DNA from: Lacticaseibacillus parakribbianus
GTDB lineage: Bacteria; Bacillota; Bacilli; Lactobacillales; Lactobacillaceae
Reading direction: 5' to 3'
Assembly: GCF_025490915.1 (NCBI RefSeq)
Contig: NZ_JANQBA010000010.1
Location: 52,027 to 116,026 of the forward strand
Length of the DNA: 64,000 nt
The notes below the pieces were generated by a model. That model ran no database searches. It had not been told where the DNA came from and was given only the letters and a program-made list of their open reading frames with translations. Positions 59,067 through 64,000 of the stretch are shown in pieces. Every line of letters begins with the position of its first letter. The stretch's first letter is position 1. Made by a program: the position numbers and the translations under genes.

Positions 59067-60113
59067 TTAACCCTCCTGTTGGAACTGGGACAAGAAGCGC
59101 AGGTCGCCCTGGTAGAAGCTTCTGATGTCATCGATTCCGTACTTAAGCATCGCGAAGCGGTCGGGACCAAGTCCAAAGGCGAAGCCGCCGTATACGTCGG
59201 CGTCAACGCCGGCCGCGTTCAACACGTTCGGGTGAACCATGCCGGCCCCGAGTACCTCAATCCAGCCCGAGTACTTGCAAATCGGGCAGCCGGCGCCGTT
59301 GCAGCGGAAGCAGGACACGTCGACCTCGACGGAAGGTTCGGTGAACGGGAAGAAACTCGGCCGCAGGCGAATCTGGCGGTCGGCGCCGAACACGTGCTGC
59401 GCCAGGGCCAAAAGCGTCCCCTTCAGGTCGGCCATCGTGATGTGCTTGTCGATCACCAGTCCCTCGATCTGGTGGAACTGGTGGCTGTGGGTCGCGTCGT
59501 CGTCGTCGCGGCGGTAGACGCGGCCGGGGCTGATCATCTTGAGCGGCCCCTTTTTGAAGTCGTGAATCTCCATGGTCCGGGCCTGAACCGGGCTGGTCTG
59601 CGACCGCATCAAAAGCTGCGAGTCGATGTAAAACGTGTCTTGCATGTCCCGGGCCGGGTGGTCCTTGGGAATATTGAGCATCTCGAAGTTGTAGTGGTCC
59701 TCCTCGACCTCGGGACCGTCGACAACCTGGTAGCCCTGGCCGATGAAGAACTCCTCGACGTCGTCCATGATCTGCGCCAGAATGTGCGGGGTGCCTTGCA
59801 CCACGGCGTCTCCGGGCAGGGTTACATCGAGGGTTTCATCCGCCAGGCGCTTTTGAATCGCGGCGTGTTCCAAGGCCGCCTTGCGCTCCGTAATCGCATC
59901 TTGCAGGTCGGCCTTGATTTTGTTGGCGAAGGCCCCGACCTTGGGGCGATCCTCCGCGCTTAGGTCCTTCATGCCGCGCAGCGCCTCGGTGATGGGGCCC
60001 TTCTTACCCAACAGGCCGACGCGGATCTGGTTCAGCGCATCGAGGTCGCGGGTCTCCTTGATCTGCTGGTGGTTCTCTTCGAACAGGTGCTCTAACTTGG
60101 TCTTAAGATCCAT
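59067..60113 (-). CDS. pheS: phenylalanine-tRNA ligase alpha subunit
   Basis: PheS is the catalytic subunit. The 348-residue product has the N-terminal coiled-coil domain, class II motif 2 ([24 protein letters not shown]) and motif 3 ([22 protein letters not shown]), plus [24 protein letters not shown] precedes the ATG. Transcription is controlled by the T-box upstream. Confidence 0.97.
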   Translation of the reverse strand: MDLKTKLEHLFEENHQQIKETRDLDALNQIRVGLLGKKGPITEALRGMKDLSAEDRPKVGAFANKIKADLQDAITERKAALEHAAIQKRLADETLDVTLPGDAVVQGTPHILAQIMDDVEEFFIGQGYQVVDGPEVEEDHYNFEMLNIPKDHPARDMQDTFYIDSQLLMRSQTSPVQARTMEIHDFKKGPLKMISPGRVYRRDDDDATHSHQFHQIEGLVIDKHITMADLKGTLLALAQHVFGADRQIRLRPSFFPFTEPSVEVDVSCFRCNGAGCPICKYSGWIEVLGAGMVHPNVLNAAGVDADVYGGFAFGLGPDRFAMLKYGIDDIRSFYQGDLRFLSQFQQEG

Positions 60114-60157
60114 GGTGAACTTCCTTTCTTGACATGGTCACAATCGCGGCAAGACGC

Positions 60158-60397
60158 AAAAAAGACGCCTCGCCCCATAAGGGACGAAGCGTCGCGGTAC
60201 CACCCTTGTTCACGACCGAAATCGTGCAACTCAACAGCATAACGGCAGGACCGGAGCTTTCTTGGCGAGGCCTCAAAAGTCTACTCTGAAAGTGAAAACA
60301 GGTTCTTGACCTTGAGGCACCTTCCAGTTGTGAGTGCCATTCCCTGAAAAGGTCGCCAACCCGAGCTTCCGTCATCGTATTTGGTTGATTCAGATGG
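60158..60397 (-). promoter_or_regulatory. T-box leader of pheST
   Basis: On the minus strand the leader carries the T-box sequence AAGGGTGGTACCGCG (60193-60207) and then a terminator, GACGCTTCGTCCC ... GGGGCGAGGCGTC plus T6. The upstream part forms the Stem I region. Uncharged tRNA-Phe should stabilise the antiterminator; a UUC specifier is expected but I did not fix its position. Confidence 0.92.
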
Positions 60398-60401
60398 GTT
60401 C

Positions 60402-60430
60402 AGTGTAGCACGTTTTGCCCGGCGCAACAA
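60402..60430 (-). promoter_or_regulatory. pheST promoter
   Basis: Minus strand TTGTTG, 17 nt, TACACT, starting transcription near 60395. Confidence 0.6.
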
Positions 60431-60439
60431 GGTCAGCGG

Positions 60440-60799
60440 CTACTCGCACTCGGCGTCCGACAGCCAGGCGTCGCCCCAGGTGTGGGCGGCGGCCATCACC
60501 GGGCTCAAGGCAGCACCCTTGCCGGTCAGCGCGTACTCGATCAAAGCCGAGTTCGAGTGCGTGATGCGATCGACCAGGCCCTCGCCTTCAAGCTCCTTGA
60601 GCCGCTCGACCAAGACGCGATCGGAGCACTTGGTGATCGCCCCGGCGATGTCTTTGAAGCGGGAAGGCCCGTGATTCAACAGCACCTCGAGAATCATTCC
60701 GTTCCACTTCTTGCCCAGAATCGCAAAGGTCTTGGTAAACTTCGGACAAAGCGTCAGTTTGTCGCACTCACTCGTTGTCGTCGCAATGCTCACAGCCAT
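60440..60799 (-). CDS. HxlR family transcriptional regulator
   Basis: The 119-residue winged-helix protein has TFAILGKKWNGMILEVLLNHGPSRFKDIAGAI and the C-terminal YALTGKGAALSPVM segment of the HxlR/DUF24 family. Cysteines at residues 12, 18 and 58 could give redox sensing, as in some HxlR proteins. GAGGTGAGAAG precedes the ATG. No target gene is divergent in the window; an imperfect palindrome overlaps its promoter. Confidence 0.92.
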   Translation of the reverse strand: MAVSIATTTSECDKLTLCPKFTKTFAILGKKWNGMILEVLLNHGPSRFKDIAGAITKCSDRVLVERLKELEGEGLVDRITHSNSALIEYALTGKGAALSPVMAAAHTWGDAWLSDAECE

Positions 60800-60820
60800 A
60801 ATCTTCTCACCTCATGAATT

Positions 60821-60871
60821 TGCACTTACAATTAGATAGTATTAGTATAACGCATTCGGCGAAGATTACAA
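60821..60871 (-). promoter_or_regulatory. hxlR promoter with AT-rich imperfect palindrome
   Basis: Minus strand TTGTAA (60866-60871), 16 nt, TATACT (60844-60849). An AT-rich imperfect dyad TTATACTAAT...ATTGTAA spans the -10 and the region just downstream and may be the autoregulatory operator. Confidence 0.5.
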
Positions 60872-61033
60872 GGGCCAATGCGGCGGCGGTGACAAAGAGC
60901 CGCGGCGCTGGCCCCAGCGGCCGCCCTTCGCGGCTCAGGCAAGCGGCCGTGGCGACGTCGCCACGGCCGCGGTCGCCTCGCATTTCCCCCGCCGGCGGAT
61001 CAAAAAAGCCACGCCGGCTGGCGTGGCCCTTGA

Positions 61034-61525
61034 TCAGTTCAGGCTGTAGCGGAAGGGATGACGGACCTTCTTCAGCCACGGGACGAGTACCTCGTCGACC
61101 GCGGCGTAATCATCGACCAAGGAGACCACGAAACTTTCGCGGTACTTCGGCAAGCCCAGTGTGGCACCCCACATGTGCTTGATGATAATATCCTTCTCCA
61201 TCGGTGTCAGGTCAGTGAGCTTCTCCGCATTGCGCAGGGCAATGCGCGGATGAATGTAGGCGTGTGTGCCTAAGTCAAACTTCGTCGTCCGCCAGTCGTA
61301 ATAGAACAGATCGTGAAGCAACCCCGCGCGAGCTAACGCGCGGACATTCAGGTGCCATTTCTTCCCGAGCAGGAAGCTGCGGTAAGAAACGCTGATGCAG
61401 TGATCCAACCGATTGGAGTAATGGTGCTGGGTGTAGTCCGCCAGTTTTTGAACCGCCGGCTGAGCCAAGAGATCGGCCACCAGCGCCAGGTACTCGGTAT
61501 CGGTCTGCCAAGTCAGTTCTGCCAT
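61034..61525 (-). CDS. HD-domain phosphohydrolase-like protein
   Basis: The 163-residue product has the HD-domain pattern HHYSNRLDHCISVSYRS and then LARAGLLHDLFYYDWR, a fold that cleaves phosphoesters or nucleotides. The substrate is unknown. The ATG at 61525 has AAGGGA upstream; a TATACT box near 61570 rules out a longer N terminus. It is transcribed in the same direction as the SpoU gene. Confidence 0.85.
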   Translation of the reverse strand: MAELTWQTDTEYLALVADLLAQPAVQKLADYTQHHYSNRLDHCISVSYRSFLLGKKWHLNVRALARAGLLHDLFYYDWRTTKFDLGTHAYIHPRIALRNAEKLTDLTPMEKDIIIKHMWGATLGLPKYRESFVVSLVDDYAAVDEVLVPWLKKVRHPFRYSLN

Positions 61526-61616
61526 CGATCGAAGTCCCTTCTTGTGCCTGTCGTTCAACACGCCTTAAGTATAACAGGTTCCACCGGTGGCTGGCACGAG
61601 ATTAAGCAACTCTTAA

Positions 61617-62375
61617 TTAGGCGGTCAGGTGAAAGAGCACGACGGCGGCGGCAATCGCCACGTTGAGCGATTCGGCGCGGCCCTTGATCGGAATGTACAG
61701 GTTGGCATCGGTCTGGGCCAAAACCGCCGGGCTCATGCCGTTGCCCTCGTTGCCGACCACCAGCGCGAACTGGGCGGCTGGGGCCACGTCCTGGTAGCCC
61801 TGCGCGTTCTTGTTCAGCTCGGTGCCGTACACCGGAATCCCCGCGGCCTGCAGCTGGGGAATCACGTCCAGAAGCGGTGCAGTCACCAGGTTGACGTGAA
61901 ACTGGCTGCCCTGCATCGCGCGAAGCACCTTGGGGTTGAAGGCATCGGCGGTGCCGTTGCCAAACACCACGGTCGCCACCCCGGCGGCATCCGCGGTGCG
62001 AACCAAGGTGCCGACGTTGCCGGGGTCTTGAATGCCGTCCAACAGTAGGGACTGGCCGGACAAGGGCTCGCTCAGCTTACCTGGGACCCGCGGCAGCACC
62101 GCAAAAATCCCCTGCGGCGTCGGCGTCTCGCTCAGGTGCTTAGCGACGTCTTCCGAAATCTCGGTGGTGATGTCGTACAGCGGCTTGAGCAGCCGCTCGT
62201 TCAGGTACTTCTCGGTGGCGTAGATGCGCTTGGGCGTGATGCCGCTCAACAGCGCCTCTTCCACTAGGTGCCACCCTTCCAGCAGGTAGGCTTGCCCCTC
62301 CTTTTGGTACTTCTTGGTCGCCAGCTTCTTGGCGTTTTTGATGTGCTCGTTTTTAGCAGATTGAATGTATTCCAT
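61617..62375 (-). CDS. SpoU/TrmH family RNA 2'-O-methyltransferase
   Basis: The 252-residue SPOUT methyltransferase has an N-terminal RNA-binding L30-like domain and the three SpoU motifs: LDGIQDPGNVGTLVRTADAAG, LVVGNEGNGMSP and IPIKGRAESLNVAIAAAVVLF. It targets rRNA or tRNA; the site is unknown. In many Firmicutes this gene (YsgA) lies near pheST, as here. It is divergent from acyP. Confidence 0.93.
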   Translation of the reverse strand: MEYIQSAKNEHIKNAKKLATKKYQKEGQAYLLEGWHLVEEALLSGITPKRIYATEKYLNERLLKPLYDITTEISEDVAKHLSETPTPQGIFAVLPRVPGKLSEPLSGQSLLLDGIQDPGNVGTLVRTADAAGVATVVFGNGTADAFNPKVLRAMQGSQFHVNLVTAPLLDVIPQLQAAGIPVYGTELNKNAQGYQDVAPAAQFALVVGNEGNGMSPAVLAQTDANLYIPIKGRAESLNVAIAAAVVLFHLTA

Positions 62376-62452
62376 GTCGCACCTCCGGCCTTCAGTCTAC
62401 CATAGCCCACCGCCAATTATGCTAAAATAGGAGATAAATTGGAGGGAGACAC

Positions 62453-62731
62453 ATGGCAATGATTGCAAAACGAATTCAGGTCGGCGGCCGCGTCCAAGGC
62501 GTCGGCTTCCGCTGGATGACCCTAATGGTGGCCCAGCAACTGCACATCGTCGGCATGGCCCAAAACCAGCCGGACGGCACCGTCTTGATCGAGGCGGTCG
62601 GCCCCGAGGCGGCGATGGCCAAGTTTACCGCCGCGGTCAAGGCCAGCCCGAGCCCCAGCGGTAAGGTGCTAAGCTACCACGAGCAGGTGCTGGACCCGAT
62701 TCCCGCCTACAGCCGCTTTTCGGTGCGGTGA
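62453..62731 (+). CDS. acyP: acylphosphatase
   Basis: The enzyme hydrolyses acyl phosphates. The 92-residue product has the GRVQGVGFR motif with catalytic Arg20 and Asn38 in AQNQPDGTV. GGAGGGAG lies 4 nt before the ATG. An extended -10 (TGCTAAAAT) lies upstream. Its placement beside yidC is common in Firmicutes. Confidence 0.95.
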   Translation: MAMIAKRIQVGGRVQGVGFRWMTLMVAQQLHIVGMAQNQPDGTVLIEAVGPEAAMAKFTAAVKASPSPSGKVLSYHEQVLDPIPAYSRFSVR

Positions 62732-62829
62732 TGCGTGTGACACGCGGCAAAATCAGCCTTCAGGCGGGTTGCACCGCACCGTGGCTTCAAGTATGATTGT
62801 TGGCAGTACATATTGAAGGGACAGACAAC

Positions 62830-63786
62830 ATGCGTAATTGGAAAAAATGGGCGCTGTTAGGCGGCATGAGCAGCGTCGCCTTGCTCTTGACCGCCTGCGC
62901 CAAGCGAACCACCACGCAGATGAAGCCGCCCAAGGGCTTCTTCGGCGTCTTCTACACCTGGATCGGCAAGCCGCTTCAGAACCTGATGGAATGGATTGCC
63001 AACAACCTTGGCACCGCCAGCGCTTACGGCATCGCCATCATCATCATCACCGTGGTCGTGCGGCTAATCTTGCTGCCGCTGATGCTGCGCCAGCAAAAGA
63101 ACATGACCGAGTCGCAGGAAAAGATGAAGGTCTTGAAGCCGCAGATCGACCTGATTCAAGCCGAGATGAAAAAGCCGCACAGCCAAGAAGACACGCTGCG
63201 CCTCAACCAGATGATGCAGGACGTCTACCGCAAGAACGGCACCAGCATGATTCCGCAGATGGGCTGCCTGACGCTGTTGATTCAGCTGCCGATTTTCTCC
63301 GGCCTGTATCAAGCGGTCGCCTACTCGCCCGAGATCTCCTCGAGCAAGTTCTTCGGCATCGCGCTGGGCCAATCCAGCATGGTGATCACCATCATCGCGA
63401 CCCTACTGTACGTCGCGCAAAGCTTCATCATGCTGCAGACCTACCCGCCGGAACAGCGCAAGCAGATGCAAACGACGGCCTTCCTGAGCCCGCTGATGAC
63501 CTTCTTCTTTTGCATGATGTACAACGCCGGGCTCGGCCTGTACTTCTTGGCCGGCGGGATCATCATCCTGGTCCAGCAGGTCATCGTGACCTATGTGATC
63601 ACCCCGGCGATTCGCGCCCGGATGGACAAGGACCTCGCCGATAACCCGCCGGTGATCGTTGTCGATGAGACCACCTTCGCCAAGCCGGAACCGGAACCGG
63701 CCGCCGAGGTCAGCACCACCGGTGATCGCCCGGAGCGCCCGGCTCACGGCCGCAACGCCGGCAAGCAGCATCGGCACCACGATTAA
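62830..63786 (+). CDS. yidC: membrane protein insertase YidC (lipoprotein type)
   Basis: YidC inserts and folds membrane proteins. The 318-residue product has a lipoprotein signal with LTAC (Cys23), then five membrane segments with the conserved Arg78 of the hydrophilic groove (VVVRLILLPL) and the IPQMGCLTLLIQLPIFSGLYQAV region. The C terminus is charged and His-rich. The ATG at 62830 has GAAGGGAC upstream. A terminator follows. Confidence 0.96.
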   Translation: MRNWKKWALLGGMSSVALLLTACAKRTTTQMKPPKGFFGVFYTWIGKPLQNLMEWIANNLGTASAYGIAIIIITVVVRLILLPLMLRQQKNMTESQEKMKVLKPQIDLIQAEMKKPHSQEDTLRLNQMMQDVYRKNGTSMIPQMGCLTLLIQLPIFSGLYQAVAYSPEISSSKFFGIALGQSSMVITIIATLLYVAQSFIMLQTYPPEQRKQMQTTAFLSPLMTFFFCMMYNAGLGLYFLAGGIIILVQQVIVTYVITPAIRARMDKDLADNPPVIVVDETTFAKPEPEPAAEVSTTGDRPERPAHGRNAGKQHRHHD

Positions 63787-63803
63787 GAGATTCATCCGGT
63801 CCT

Positions 63804-63831
63804 CTCGCCCAGCGCAAGAGGACTTTTTTTG
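63804..63831 (+). terminator. yidC terminator
   Basis: GTCCTCT-cgcccagcgca-AGAGGAC followed by seven T. Confidence 0.93.
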
Positions 63832-64000
63832 GCTCTTCGTCAAGTGGAGTTGATACAGATTTATGAGAGTGCCTGGGCCTTAATTGGTCTGGGTGCTCTT
63901 TTATTAGTGCCATTTGGTTTGAACCAGACGCGTTCCAAGAAAATGCGGTTGATGAAGTTCATCCAGTTCTTATACCCGTATGCTGTGTTTTTGATTCGTT
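63831..64000 (+). mobile_element. probable ISL3-family insertion-sequence end (cut by window edge)
   Basis: GGCTCTTCGTCAA begins right after the yidC T-run and resembles the terminal inverted repeats of ISL3-family elements. Base composition drops visibly to more AT-rich from this point. An open frame runs from 63844 to the edge (…VELIQIYESAWALIG…, with a hydrophobic segment) but has no clear ribosome site, and I cannot see a transposase motif. Only the partner repeat beyond position 64000 could prove the element. Confidence 0.4.

Noticed and set aside
1..64000. CRISPR arrays, prophage genes or rRNA operons
   Set aside because: No regularly spaced repeats, phage structural or integrase genes, or rRNA motifs are visible in the window.

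Overview
The window is a GC-rich stretch of a Lactobacillaceae-type Firmicute chromosome. Gene content and order point to lactobacilli: PepX, the glnR-glnA pair, liaFSR, DUF3042, paired DUF1694 genes, the pepP-efp-asp23-nusB-folD-xseAB-ispA-tlyA-argR-recN cluster and a pheS-pheT T-box. The high GC suggests one of the high-GC Lacticaseibacillus or Schleiferilactobacillus lineages; I cannot name the species. No rRNA, CRISPR array, prophage or integrated island is visible. The only sign of mobile DNA is an ISL3-like end at the right edge.

Layout. Positions 1-8.3 kb, minus strand: a long operon from pepP to recN (cut by the left edge) for proline peptidase, EF-P, NusB, folate C1 metabolism, exonuclease VII, prenyl diphosphate synthesis, rRNA methylation, arginine repression and DNA repair. 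8.4-9.5 kb: rplU-prp-rpmA behind a probable L21 leader. 9.6-20.5 kb: accessory and small genes, manA, a serine hydrolase, a VOC protein, a methyltransferase, and a TetR-controlled heterodimeric multidrug ABC exporter. 20.6-26.4 kb: small unknowns, an isochorismatase-like hydrolase, a TMEM175-type channel, an aldo/keto reductase and a GshF-like ATP-grasp protein. 26.4-30 kb: rarA, 6S RNA, a second structured RNA of about 400 nt that I do not recognise, a small membrane protein, UspA and a glutathione peroxidase. 30-35 kb: an XRE-TPR regulator beside an AT-rich gap, DUF2785, DUF1694, tex and tRNA-Arg(TCT). 35-43.6 kb: pepX, a frameshifted GNAT gene, rbsK, glnA-glnR, a YnbB-like PLP enzyme and miaA. 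43.7-51.4 kb: DUF3042, gluP-yqgQ-glk-yqhL, pbp2b and yfhO. 51.5-56.4 kb: liaFSR, then mltG, udk and greA. 56.6-64 kb: T-box-pheS-pheT, an HxlR regulator, an HD protein, a SpoU methyltransferase, acyP, yidC and the ISL3-like end.

How it works together. Most of the window is core housekeeping for translation, nucleotide metabolism and the envelope. The envelope group (pbp2b, mltG, yfhO, liaFSR, yidC, serine hydrolase) and the stress group (usp, gpx, ATP-grasp, 6S RNA, ABC exporter) are the two functional themes. Regulation visible in the DNA includes a canonical GlnR box, a T-box, an L21 leader, a TetR palindrome and many intrinsic terminators. Gene junctions repeatedly use an exact 8-nt start/stop overlap, and TTG starts with good Shine-Dalgarno sites are common.

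The best candidate for something undescribed is the RNA at about 28,046-28,445. It has a consensus promoter, a strong terminator, several hairpins and UCCC/CUCC loops, and it does not match the 5S, RNase P, tmRNA or SRP motifs I know.
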